This document shows positions 11,790 to 23,292 of a stretch of 64,000 nucleotides of DNA, one piece after another; position 1 is the first letter of the stretch; the number at the start of each line of letters is the position of its first letter. The position numbers were made by a program, and so were the translations under genes. The notes beneath the pieces are model-generated. The model was given only the letters and a program-made list of their open reading frames with translations. It was not told where the DNA came from and did not search any database. Source of the stretch: Eucalyptus grandis (Eukaryota > Streptophyta > Magnoliopsida > Myrtales > Myrtaceae); assembly GCF_016545825.1 (NCBI RefSeq), contig NC_052614.1:5722559-5786558 (forward strand). The letters run 5' to 3'.

Positions 11790-12294
11790 AGATTAACACT
11801 AACTGAACATACGCGCTTTCTTAGGGTAGTATGGGCTGCCCCGAGAGGAACAAAACCGTGAAGACTTAGTGTCCAAAGTGAACAATATGTGTACAGTGGA
11901 GACCTGGGATGTTACAAGTGGTATCAGAGCCGACTCCCGACCGTGTGTGGGGCCATAGCAAAAATGTTGTTCTAACTCCCGATCTCGTGTTGGGCCACAG
12001 CGAGGACACTCTTCTATTAAGAGGTGGAGAGTGTGATAGCCTCTTGTCCTACATTGCTTGTGTTAGGCCACAACGAGAACACTATTCTGTTAAGAGGTGG
12101 AGAGTGTGACAGCCTCTTGTCCCACATTGCCTAGGGAGGGAGTCATGGGCTAGCTTATAAGGCTTGGGTCCCTCTAACTGTACATACGCGTTTTTTTTTT
12201 TGGGCAGTATGGGCTACCTCGAGAGGAACAAAACCATGATCACTTGGTGTCCAAAGTGGACAATATGTGTACAGTGGAGATCCTGGATGTTACA
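11790..12294 (+). mobile_element. TRIM (short non-coding LTR retrotransposon), 5' LTR truncated
   Basis: A 190-base 3' LTR (12,105-12,294) starts TGTGACAGCCTC and ends GGATGTTACA. The right part of a matching 5' LTR ends at 11,916. It is followed by the primer site TGGTATCAGAGC at 11,919-11,930, complementary to initiator Met-tRNA in plants. The internal region is under 200 bases and non-coding. It contains two nearly repeated units, each ending in the purine tract AAGAGGTGGAGAG, the last one abutting the 3' LTR. Such size and layout define TRIM elements. The element needs enzymes from another retrotransposon. The left half of the 5' LTR is not recognisable. Confidence 0.8.
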
Positions 12295-12929
12295 ATGGGC
12301 ATGGCCTGATACTTGGAAGATGGCCTGTTGAGCATCCTCATGCATAATGGAATTGGTGGCATTCAAGTGCACCTCAGCTGGAAGTGGGTTGAAGTCGATC
12401 CGATTCCAAACGCCTTTTTTGGCCAGCACTGGTGGTAACCTCGAGGTACATAGGTAGGAATTAATGTTTCATCTTTCAAATCTCCCCCATAAATTTTGCA
12501 AGAGAGGTCCAATTTGTTTCAAATTTTGGTGTGTGAAGCGTAAAGTGTGCCTTGGTTTATAGATGCAGATACGACAGTGGTCTTTATGGAAGGAAATTAT
12601 TATTACACCTAAACTATGGTACATATAGTTCTTCTCATTACCATAAAGCTTATTTGCAACTAACTTTTTCTTTTCTCAACACTTTTCGCGCAAGGCTATG
12701 AGCAATGGGAAATACAAGAGCATTCTGCATCGAGCTGTCATGAACAAGGCTATCAATCTCTCTATCTAGTGGACCGTCGCTGGACACTGTTGTCATGCCA
12801 ATGGAGCAGCTGGTGGATGGCAAGAACAATTGAGCCGTGGACAACTAGATGAAGTACAAGGACTACTTGGAACTTCAACAGAGCAACACACTAGATGAGA
12901 AATCGGGCCTAGAATGGGTAAAGATATAA
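12295..12929 (+). pseudogene. C-terminal part of a 2-oxoglutarate/Fe(II) dioxygenase
   Basis: The family oxidises small molecules using iron, 2-oxoglutarate and oxygen. Exon one (to 12,445) reads ILMHNGIGGIQV and WVEVDPIPNAF, the core jelly-roll segment just after the first iron-binding His-x-Asp. That motif is not readable here because the TRIM LTR abuts it. A donor GTACAT lies at 12,446, with an acceptor at 12,693-12,694. Exon two begins with SNGKYKSILHRAV, covering the second iron-ligand His, and later reads YKDYLELQQSNTLDEKSG before a stop at 12,927-12,929. At least one frameshift after NLSI and a stop after DGKNN break it. It resembles plant DOXC enzymes such as flavanone 3-dioxygenase-like proteins; the substrate cannot be guessed. 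Confidence 0.75.
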
Positions 12930-13117
12930 TTTTGTGCAGTCTGAACTATTATACTGTATTATGTAAAAAGTACATGTGTGACTAGGTTCTTCTCGACTTT
13001 TTAAACTCTTTGGAGTGCAACCTCATGGAAAATTTAATATAATGTGATGCAAGGTACAAGCACCAACAACACTCATGTATGTAAACTGATCCTTTCTGTA
13101 ATGTAAATTATTGATAT

Positions 13118-14471
13118 TGTTAGGGAAATCCCTTATGATGTTTTGAAAATGACAAAATAAATCAAAGGCTATTAACATGTTCATTGGTTGAGTAATAGAC
13201 TATGCGGATGATATAACATGTAAATGATATTATCAAAGTCTATACTTGGAAGAACTAGAAAACTGAATGTAACACATGTCGAAAGTATATTCTGAAGATT
13301 TCTAGACTTATGTGTCAAAGTCTAAAGACTTCCAGACTTTAATGTCAAAGTCTATTCTACATCAGAAGTCTACCAACTTTGACAAATTCCAGACTGAACG
13401 TGAATGAAGAACCAAAAGACAGACTCTATGCTAAAGTTGAACCAGAAGACAAACTCTATGCTGAAGCTGAACCAGAAGACAAACTCTATGCTGAAGCTGA
13501 ACCAGAAGACAAACTCTATGCTGAAGCTGAAGTTATTCAGACTGTGTTAAGACCTTAAAGTTAAATATGTTCGGAAGTAGAATATGTTCAGACCCAGATT
13601 CTAAAGTCTATTGCACTCAGACTCAGATTGTAAAGTCTATTACTCTTAGAATTTACATCTAGATTCGACAGAACGAAACACAAGCCACATTCATATAACG
13701 GCTAGTGATTTGGTTTGAATTCTACATCAATATAGATTTTATTAACTCAATCTAATTGATTGACAATTGGATATTGAAGACAAGGACTTTCTATACGAAG
13801 AAGCTCTACTTATGGAAACAAAGATTATGTTTGTATGGACGATTAGAATCAATTTGGGATTCTACTTTTGTCACTCAACGGCTATCAAATCTTCTCGATA
13901 CAGATTTGTCAAACGGATATATTGGAAGATGATCCTCGAGATACAGTCCAACGGCTAGTTTGGAAATGGAGGAGTATTTAAGGAGATCAAGGACCAATGA
14001 GCAAATAAGAGACGAAGCGTATTATTTATAATTCCAAAATTCGAGCGACCTTCGATCATACACTTGTCTCTTGTGAGCTTAAACGTTTGTGATCATGAGA
14101 GAAATACCAAAAGAGTGACTTAGTGAGTGTGATATACTAAGTGTTTGCACTCAAAGTTATAATCTCTTGTTGATTGTATAGTGGAATCCAGTCAAGAAAG
14201 CTGTTAGCATGAGAGAGTGTACGTAGGCTTGAATTAAGCCGAACCACTATAAACCTTGTGTTTTGATTCCCTTCCCTGAATCTTTTTATTTTGTTCGTAG
14301 TTCTATTTAACTGCTAAAATCCGATTTCGCTCAAAATCTGCTGCTCTTCAGACTTAGTTTCAAAAGTCTGTTGTTATTCAGACTCAAGTAAAGTAAAGGT
14401 TTTCACTGTATTTTGCAGAATCTGTTTTTACACCTATTCACCCCCTCTAGGTGTTCGTACTAGCACTTTCA
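13118..14471 (+). mobile_element. Solo LTR of a second SIRE-like copia family
   Basis: It starts TGTTAGGGAAATCCC, ends CACTTTCA and is flanked by the direct repeat GATAT (13,113-13,117 and 14,472-14,476). Its end region, with CACCCCCTCTAGGTGTT, and its start resemble the SIRE-like LTR at 17,199, so it is a relative. It is 1354 bases long and diverged in the middle. It holds a perfect-length 30-base tandem repeat. No internal element DNA remains. Confidence 0.88.
13411..13530 (+). repeat. Four tandem 30-base units in the solo LTR
   Basis: Units begin at 13,411, 13,441, 13,471 and 13,501. Each reads ACCAGAAGACAAACTCTATG and then CTGAAGCTGA. The last three are identical and the first has a few changes. 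Recent local amplification or polymerase slippage would explain it. Confidence 0.9.
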
Positions 14472-14599
14472 GATATAATAAATGGAAGCGATAACTTCGT
14501 ACTGTTAGATTAAACACCATCAGTTTTTTGTGCTGTACCAAATCATGATGGTTGGTCAGCATGAGCTAGTAGATTTGTCTGTCTAGATTTTACTAGAAA

Positions 14600-15030
14600 T
14601 GGTCATTTAATTAGGCTGAAAATCTTGGGTACTCGCCGTAACTTGAAGAACTTGTTTTGAATATAATCTCCTCTAAGGAATAATTGAACTAGTTAGGCTA
14701 AGGCAATGTGCTCTACCCCAAGCATCTTAACCATAGAGGCATCCCGGGCCTATGATTAGGATGACTAGAATATTGTACCGATGAAACCCGAGTCTATTCA
14801 GTATCGATGGCATACCAAGAGGGTTTATAACCACTACATTCAATGATCAAACAGAAGTATTAGTTCTTGAAGCAAATTTAAGCATAATTCAGATATTTCA
14901 GTAGAGGACTCACTATGTTCGGACAGCTCCCTTAGTCTCTGTGTTTGGTTCCTTCCCTCTCATTACACCAGAAACATCTTAGTGAATCAAAGTCCAATAT
15001 CTTCAAGTTCATCGGAATATCAATTAGAAT
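14600..15030 (-). pseudogene. S-domain receptor kinase, decayed kinase-region fragment
   Basis: On the minus strand, 14,690-14,760 aligns with the last exon of the larger receptor kinase pseudogene (about 15,945-16,010). Positions 14,810-15,030 align with the exon 5/exon 6 junction and intron (about 16,350-16,580), including the DFG-loop region. The intervening exon and intron sequence is shortened, and reading frames are broken throughout. With the fragment at 4236-4650 it shows that this locus once held several tandem S-domain receptor kinases. No part of it can be functional. Confidence 0.65.
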
Positions 15031-15833
15031 AACTCCATTCTCATTTCCTTGATGATAGTGAACTGTTTGGGTCAATCTAGTGATTGCAATGGGTTGTGCC
15101 CATTGACTATAGTAGCAAGGAGGTTAGTCAATCTCATTCCCACCCAATTCCTACTTCGTTATGCATTTTCCAACACCTCTATGCTGTGTAAGATTTCAGT
15201 TCTTATTCTGTTCGTCTAGAGTCCCAAAAATGGCTCTTAAGATGATACAAGAATCTTTCATTTATAGCCAACACTTTTGAGAAGTCAATTCCTTTTCCTT
15301 TTCCCCTGTTTTAGGTGCATTTGAGCTTGTTGATGTCACCATAATGCAGGCTGTGATTTGAAGGACATGGTTGTTTTGGCATGATAGAATAGAAGAAACA
15401 TCACTGTGCAGATCTTGACAGAGCAACGGTTTTAGTACTGATTACAATCTCGCTTGTAGTTATCGCCACTTTTTCATTAATTTATAATTTTGTCGATTCA
15501 AACTGAATCAGACATTGAAACATTAAGGATTCTTTCAAAAATGCGAGTTTACTTCCCTAAGTTCACGGATATTTTTAATAAGGTATTCAAGGGTTTCTTT
15601 GCTAGAATATCATGACAAGAAAAGACTCTGAAATTTTCACTTTGTGGTCCGTGTACACGTTCTTCGTTTTCTGACCGGAATCCAGCAAATTTTGGAAGAA
15701 CAAAAGGCGTAATCTTTCACATGTCGCCGTAAGGTCTTTCAATTCCGGATTAAGAGATGACTCTCATACAAATTCCATGATCCTCTCGTATCCATATGGG
15801 ATCAATATAAACATAATTGAAATTACAGAAATA
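15031..15833. other. 3' flank of the receptor kinase pseudogene
   Basis: AT-rich DNA downstream (minus strand) of the stop at 15,834. I see no separate gene. It presumably includes the former 3' untranslated region and terminator, but no clear signal stands out. Confidence 0.35.
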
Positions 15834-17198
15834 TCATCGAGGCAGTAAATGTGAAATAGTTATTTCGTTGGCCGAATATTTCTTATGCCTGATGTCACTT
15901 GAAGAACTTGCTTCGGATGCAGATGTCTCGTAAAAAAAAAACCAGGCTGTTTAGGCTGAGGCAATGTGTTCTCACTGCTCAACATCATAACCACAGATGA
16001 CATCTCCGGTCTATCGTGCGGATTATTTTGAACACACAACAAAGCCACATGGACGGATCGTAAAACTTCCACAGGGTTACATGCGGATGCAATCAATGGA
16101 TCGACGAGCTCCATGAACTTTTGATCTCTTGACAGTGTCCAGGCCTGCATTATTGTGTTAGTCATCTAGAATAAGACTACAAACTAACTGAAGATAAATA
16201 AGCAAAGAGATCTGATAAATCTTTACGATTACATATCCGAGAAGGCTTAAACGCTCGTCAGGATGATTGATACCTCGATTTCTTTTCCCGCTCACGATTT
16301 CCAGTACTAAAATGCCAAAACTGAAGACATCTGATTTTACTGAATAAAAGCCGTTGATGGCATACTCTGGGGACATGTAACCACTATGCGAAAAAGTTAT
16401 TGAAAGGAATGATTAGTTCTTGAAGCAATTGGACCAAAATAAGTGGAGATCATTTGTCAAGAGAACTCACAATGTTCCCAACACTCTCTTTGTATTCGCT
16501 TCACTCTCGTTACCTCCGAAACTCCTCGCCAATCCAAAGTCCGATATCTTTGGATTCATTTCATTGTCGAGCAGGATGTTTTCAGCTTTCAGATCTCTAT
16601 GAATAATTCTTAATCTTGAGTCTCGATGAAGGTATAGGAGCCCCAAAGCTACGCGGTTGATGATGGTGAAGCGCCTTGGCCAATCCAGGGAAACACCCTT
16701 CTCTTGGTCTGCCAAATTATAGGCCTTATGAGTTATGAAATGGAAGCTTCTTCACTCTTTTTCGATGACAAAAGCAATTAAAATGTAGGGACTGGAGCGA
16801 AGCAAACCAAAAATGAAACAATCCAAGCCTCGGTTGGGCAGGAACTCATAGATCAACATCATTTCATCTACTTGAATGCAGCATCCCAGAATCTTGATGA
16901 GGTTTCGGTGTTGAAGTTTGGCGATGTAGGCGACTTCATTCCTGAACTCGACCTGTCCCTGCCTAGAGTTTTCCGACAGCCTCTTCACAGCAATTTCTTG
17001 ACCATTCTTCAGAACACCCTAAAAGATAGAAGTTCTTTTGCTCCCTTTTCGATTGTGCATTTGGATATGTACGAGCAGATTTAGAATTCCAAAAAATGAG
17101 AATAGTCACCTTATAGACAGCTCCAAAGCCTCCCTCTCCGAGTTTGTTGTCTTCAGAGAAGTTACTTGTCGCGTTCACTAGGGTTGTGAGGTCGAACA
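15834..17198 (-). pseudogene. Receptor kinase exons 3 (rest) to 7: the kinase domain
   Basis: Exons are 17,110-17,198, 16,808-17,018, 16,471-16,708, 16,233-16,383 and 15,834-16,144, all with GT/AG borders. Visible kinase motifs: glycine loop [14 protein letters not shown]-binding Lys in [18 protein letters not shown], catalytic [11 protein letters not shown] in [17 protein letters not shown] and [13 protein letters not shown]. All key catalytic residues are present. A run of ten T near 15,945 shifts the frame after QPKQPG. In the other frame the family-type tail SSSSDIRHKKYSANEITIS can be read to a stop at 15,834. The open frame instead stops at 15,860. Confidence 0.92.
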
Positions 17199-18099
17199 TG
17201 TTGGAGAAATCCTCATGAAGAGTTTTGAAGTTGACAAAACGTATCCTTCGGTCTAGTCTCGAAAGTCCGCAGACTCGTCGGTTTAAAGTCCGAAGACTTC
17301 CGGACAGCCAGACTCAAGACTCAAAGTCTATCCTCATTGACAGTCTCGAATCCGTTGAAGAAAGGTTATCCAGAACTAAGTGGTGTGTTCGGGATTTAAC
17401 CTTATCATCTGGAGAAGATCTCATGGCTGGAGAAGACATATCAGAATCCTTTGATTGATCAAGATTGATTCAATGACTGAAGATTCGATGGTTGTCTATA
17501 TATTATTGGAAGGTTCTACTTATGGAAACCGAGATCCCGATTGTATGGGCGAACAGATTGATGGGCTATCAACATGTTCCTTTAATAACTCGAACAATCT
17601 TCCTAATTGATTCTATCCAACGGTTAGATTGGAGGAATTCCTTTGGTAAGTGCCAACGGGTATGATGGCATAAAGGAGTATATAAGGAAGATGTTCTTAG
17701 TTGTTTTAAGTAGTGCGCGATAGAAAAATTCCAAAGTCTGAAGCTCCCATTTGTTTAGATAAATCTCTTGAGCGAATACTTGTATACAAAAGAGAGTCTA
17801 TACTTGTAAGAGACCTTGAGGAGGTGTGGTAGAACATCTACACTTTGTGGAATCAAGGCAAAGCTGTGCTGTAACTTCTCTTTTGATTATAGTGAAATCC
17901 AGCCGGTGGGCTGTCAGTGCGGAAGAGTGGACGTAGGATTGGAATAATCCGAACCACTATAAATCCTGTGTTTAATTTTCTCTTCCTTACTCTCTTTACT
18001 TCAATCGTATTTCAATCTGTCAAGAATTGCTTCCGTATTCAAGAAAAAGTCTTTGTGCGCCTATTCACCCCCCTCTAGGTGTTTATACTAGCAATATCA
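17199..18099 (+). repeat. 5' LTR of the SIRE-like element
   Basis: It begins TGTTGGAG and ends ATATCA, with the primer site two bases on. It is the same family as the solo LTRs at 7190-8080 and 43,521-44,410. It should carry the element's promoter, but I do not see an unambiguous TATA box and start site. Confidence 0.95.
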
Positions 18100-18161
18100 A
18101 TTGGTATCAGAGCCTGTGTACTTACTTTATTTGAAGTGTTTTACTTCATAGTAAAAGATCC

Positions 18162-19860
18162 ATGGCTAGTATGCTAGCACCAGGGCTGATGGAAGGGCAA
18201 AGCAATACCAGACCACCTTACTTTGATGGAAAAGATTACAACATCTCGGAAGAACAAGATGAAAGCTTTCCTACGATCAAAGGATCCTCGGAATGGGATG
18301 TTGTAGAAAAAGGAATAATTCCTACCACTGCACCAGTCTCTGAAAGAGGAAAAGATACTGAAGAATCCAGCGGATTGTCTCAGGAAGAAATAACCAAAAG
18401 ACAAACACTCGATGCAAAAGCAATTTACTCTTTATATTGTGCTTTATCACCAACTGAGTACAATAGAATATCTTCTTGTGGTACAGCAAAAGAAGTTTGG
18501 GACAGATTGCATATCACCTATGAAGGAACAGTCGAGTGAAGGAAACAAGAATCAACATTCTTCTCGGTCAATATGAAGCCTTTAGAATGAAACCGTGAGA
18601 ATCAATATCTGATATGTTTAGTCGTTTTACAGATATTGTGAATGGTCTTGAAAATCAAGGTCAACCAACTGATCCCATGAAGGTAAACAAGCTTCTGCGT
18701 GGACTCTCCAAGGATTGGAATCACATAAAGACTTCGATAAGAGAGACGCAGAGAATTATGCCTTCTCGTTGATGAGCTTATTGGAACGCTTCAGTCCTAT
18801 GAAGTGGAAAGGATCAATGAAGAAGAAGATCCAAGAGGTAAGAAATCCATTGCATTAAAATGATGATTCGATGTTACGATTCTGAAGATGATATGGACGA
18901 TGAGGAGCTTGCTCTCATGATAAGAAGATTCAGAAAACTAAATAGAAAAGGGAGAAGGTTCAACTCAAAGAAACCAGGCTTTCAAAGACAGCAGACCAAG
19001 TCTGTTGATGATGAGGAACCAAATAAAGATGTAGTCTGCTTTGAATGCAAGAAGAAGGGACACATCAGACCCAACTGTCCTCTTTTGAAGAAGAAGAAAG
19101 GAAAAGCTGAAAAGTTTCGAAAAGCTCTCAAAGCTGAAACCTGGAGTGATACTGAGTGTGAAGAAAGTGATAATGAATATGCAAATCTATGTCGATGGCA
19201 CGATCGACTCGGACTTTGGATCGACTCGAGAATCGACTCGGACGGTGAATTTGAGGCAAGTAATTTTAAGATTCTGTCAAAGTTTCTAAATATATTGATG
19301 AACTATGCTTAAGTCTTAAGACTTCTCTCAAAAGTATTTCCAAATTAAAAAGGGAGAACTTAGCTCTAAAACAAAAGGAAAATGTTTTAACGAAAAGAGT
19401 TAAAAGCTTAGACTTGTCTGTTTCGAATCTTAACGAAAAAGAAGGAAATCTTTTAAAAGAAAATGTTTTCTTGAAAACAGACTTATCAAATATATCAAAG
19501 AAATTTTCAATAGGGTCTGAAAAACTTGAGAAAATTCTTTCAAAGCACAAAGACCTTACTTCAATAAGTCCGGGTCTCGGTATGTGAAGAAACAATTCCA
19601 TTGATTGATTTTCCTAAAGTAAAAGAAAGAATTAAGAAAAGGCTTTCGAGTGAAGTTTACAAAAATCATTTTAAGAAAGTCTTTGTAAAACCCGTAGGGA
19701 GAAATTCTCTCGAGATGTTCTAAGTGCGACAAGAAGGAACACTTTGAAAAAGAGTGTCCTTTGGTATGGAAACCTATTAAAGAGTATGGGCTAATACTGT
19801 TTATCTTACTAACACCAAAGGACCCAAGAAAGTTTGGGTACCAAAGAAAGCTTGAGACTA
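18162..19860 (+). pseudogene. SIRE-like Gag region, frameshifted
   Basis: The start at 18,162 follows the primer site by about 50 bases. The first frame reads a Gag start (PPYFDGKDY) and the UBN2-type segment ending RLHITYEGTVE. After several frame changes there are two zinc knuckles: one around 19,040-19,080 (CFECKKKGHIRPNC) and one around 19,720-19,760 with the same Cys/His spacing. Between them a Lys/Glu-rich coiled-coil-like stretch (about 19,290-19,560) is read in pieces. Gag forms the particle that packages element RNA. Confidence 0.8.
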
Positions 19861-20910
19861 TTTATTAAATGCAGGTCTCCATCAAGAAACAGTAAAGTGG
19901 TATCTTGACGGTGGTTGATCAAGACACATGACAGAGACTCAAATTGCTTTATAAAGCTTGCTCAAGTAAATGGTGGAAAAGTTTCATTTGGAGGAAACAA
20001 CAAAGGAAGTATTGTGGGTTTTGGAACTGTGAAAATTGGGACTCTCACAATAAGTAATGTTTCCTTGGTGGAAGGACTCAATTACAATCTTCTCAAAGAT
20101 TAGTCAATTGTGTGATACTGGTTTCAAGATCTTCTTTCAAGAAGGGACTTGTTCGGGAGTCGCAAAGACTCTACTCAATCTTTTTTCTCGGGTCGAAGAC
20201 ATGGAAACATCTATCTTCCGGATGTGAAACCAAATGAATCGCAATGTCTTATCTCAATTCAAGACGAAGCAAGCTTATGGCACAAAAAGCTTGGTCATGT
20301 CAACATGAAGCAATTAGCCAAAATCTCATCAAAGCAGCTTGTTCGAGGTCTACCAAAATTGCCATACCAAAAGACTCGATTCATGCACTCCATGTATTCT
20401 GGGAAAGCAGGTAAGAAATTCTTTTAAGCCAATAAATCATGTCTCGACTAATCATGTTCTGCAGTTGCTGCATATGGATCTCTTCGGACCAACCAGAACT
20501 CAGAGTATTGGGGGTAAGAAGTATTGCCTAGTAATTGTTGATGATTACTCCCGTTTTACTTGGGTATATTTCCTTTCAAGAAAGTCCGAAACCTTTTCGT
20601 ATTTTGAAAAATTTGCTAAAAAGGTTCAAAATGAAAAAGGATGTGTAATCTCTTGTATAAAATCAGATCATGGAGGTGAATTTGAAAATCAAGATTTTAC
20701 AAAATTCTGTGATGAATGGTTGTAAGCATGTGTTTTCCTCTCCATATACTCCTCGGCAGAAATGGAGTTGTGGAAAGAAAGAACAGATCTCTTCAAGAAA
20801 TGGCTAGAACTCTTTTAATTGAAAGTAAAATTTCTTCTCGATTTTGGGCTGAATGTTTGTTTCAACAGCTTGCTATATCATCAATAGAGTCTTCTTAAGA
20901 TCTATTCTTC
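19861..20910 (+). pseudogene. SIRE-like protease and integrase region, frameshifted
   Basis: A protease-like start lies at about 19,890-19,940. It is followed by KVSFGGNNKGSIVGFGTVKI (19,978-20,037) typical of the copia protease region. The GAG-pre-integrase segment SLWHKKLGHVNMKQL lies at about 20,270-20,320. The integrase core HMDLFGPTRTQSIGGKKYC and VDDYSRFTWVYFL follow at 20,470-20,575, with the second Asp in IKSDHGGEF at about 20,660. The third acidic residue lies in the frame after 20,750. At least three frame breaks separate these blocks. Confidence 0.8.
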
Positions 20911-21329
20911 GAAAACCCCTTATGAGTTATTCAAAGAAAAGAAGCCTATTGTTTCATACTTTCATGTATTTGGTTGCAAATGTTTCATATTGAAAAATGC
21001 AAAAGATCGTGTTTGTAAGTTTGAAGAAAGATCGATGAAGGTATCTTCCTTGGATATTCTACTTCAAGCAAAGCTTTCAGAGTCTATAACAAGAAGAGTC
21101 ACCGTAGAGGAGTCAATGAATGTCAAATTTCAAGACTCAACGCAAGATGAATCAAGTCGACTCATCAAGAAGAGTCTGAACTCCGCTCCGAGCACCCACC
21201 AAAGTCTACAACTCAAGAAGCATCTCGACTGAAAACCAGCATCAGTTGTTAGTGAAGATCCAAATAAAGAAAGAGATCATCAACCGAGACAAATCAACAA
21301 GTAACTGGAAGCATAAATCCAGTCATCCC

Positions 21330-22960
21330 AAAGATCTTATAATTGGTGAAATGAATGAAGGAATTCGCACCAGATCCAAAAGGCGAGAAGAGTCTAGTGC
21401 TGTGGCTCTTGTTTCTGAAATTGAACCAAAAAGCACAGAAGAAGCTTTATCTGATGAAAGCTGGATTGAAGCTATGCAAGAAGAGCTCAGACAATTCAGC
21501 ATAAATGATGTCTGGGAATTGACATCCAAACCAAAAGGTAAAACAGTTATTGGAGCCAAATGGGTGTTCGAAACAAGATGAACGAAAGGAAAAGTCGTAC
21601 GAAATAAAGCAAGACTCGTGGCCAAGGGATATACGCAAGAAGAAGGAATAGACTATGATGAGACTTACGCTCCAGTAGCAAGGTTAGAAGCTATTCGTCT
21701 ATTACTTGCGTTTGCTTGTTATAAGAATTTCAGGTTATTCCAAATGGACGTCAAAAGCGCATTTCTGAATGGATTTATCCATGAGGAAGTTTATGTGGAA
21801 CAACCGCCGGGTTTGAAGACCCAAAGAAGCGACTCGTCTTCGACTGAAAAGGCTTTGTATGGTTTAAAGCAAGCACCTCGAGCTTGGTACGACAAAGTTA
21901 AGTAATTTCCTTTTACAAAATGGTTTTGTCAAAGGTAAAGTAGATACGACTTTATTTATCAAAAAGGAAAACAAAAGTTTCTTACTTGTTCAAATATATG
22001 TAGATGATATCATTTTTGGATCTTCTAATGAAAGTCTGTGCAAGAAATTTTCAAAGTCTGGGAGGAGTTTGAAATGAGTATGATGGGAGAATTAACATTC
22101 TTTCTTGGTCTTCAAATAAAGCAATTGAAAGAAGGAACTTTTATTTTTCAAGAAAAATATGTTAATGATCTTGTCAAAAGGTTTGACCGGAGAATTGCAA
22201 AAAGGTCGACATACCAATGTCAAGTTCTTTAAAGATAGACAAATATGAAGAAGGAAAGAAAGTTGATCAAAAGCTGTACAGAGCATTATCGGATCACTTC
22301 TTTATCTTACGCTTCTAGACCTAATATTTTGTTAAGTGTTTGCATCGTGCAAGGTTTCAATCAGATCCTAGAGAATCTCATCTCGGTCTGCGAAACGCAT
22401 CATCAAATACGTCGCTTCATCATCAAGCATCGGTCTTTGGTATCCTAAGAAGGGAGACTTTAATCTTCCGGGTTATTGACGCAGATCTGGCCGGTTGCGA
22501 GTTGATAGAAAGAGCACTTCAGAACTTGCCGTTACTTAGAAGCGAAAAGTGTCTTGGTTTTCTAGGAAGCAAAGTCTTGTGTCCCTTTCAACAAATGTAG
22601 CGAGTATGTAGCTCTTGGAAGCTGCTGTTCGCAAATTCTATGGATAAAACAACAGCTAAGAGATTTTGAAATTGAAGACTCATGCACAGAGATTAATTGT
22701 GACAACACCAGCGCTATCAATCTCACCAAAAATCCAATTCTCCACTCAAGAGCAAAGCATATAGAGATTCGACATCACTTCATTAGAGATCACGTTCAAA
22801 ATGGAGATGTCTCAATTCAATTTGTTGACTCAAAGAATCAACCGGCTGATATACTCACAAAGCCTTTGGACAAAAATCAATTTGAGTCTATACGGACCAG
22901 ACTCAACATTTTGAAATATGAGGATATCAAAGTCTAAAGACCTTCAGACTCAGGCTTATA
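21330..22960 (+). pseudogene. SIRE-like reverse transcriptase and RNase H, frameshifted
   Basis: Reverse transcriptase is recognised by WIEAMQEELRQF (about 21,465), [14 protein letters not shown] (21,680), [20 protein letters not shown] (21,745) and [14 protein letters not shown] (21,850). The catalytic YVDD box lies near 21,998-22,010 in a shifted frame. RNase H-like sequence runs from about 22,450 to 22,910. Single-base gaps break it at least five times. The start is set where similarity begins; a polyprotein has no own start codon here. Confidence 0.85.
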
Positions 22961-23292
22961 AGACCTTATCTACAGTCTTGTCTCAACCTTCAGACTGTAA
23001 GTCTTTCTCTCTCCAATCTTATCTTGAAAAGGTACGATCATCAGACTCTGTTTAAATTGTTGCTATATTTATTATCCGTAAATTTTGCAACAATTCATTT
23101 TCAAAAAGGAAGTTACTTTTGAAATAGCTATTTTACCGGATAAAGGCAGTTATTTTGAAAAGGCATATTTTATTTCCTTTGTGACGATTCGTTTTCTTCT
23201 CTTTTTAACCGAACGAACACTATCGATTACTCTTCACCTTTCTATTCACTTTACTCTCAAAACCCTAGAAAACTTCGATCCTCCACTTCCGA

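Noticed and set aside
13411..13530. CRISPR-like array
   Set aside because: Units are contiguous 30-base tandem repeats without spacers, in a plant LTR.
16872..17084. Plus-strand frame opposite the kinase exon
   Set aside because: It is a shadow of the kinase coding strand.
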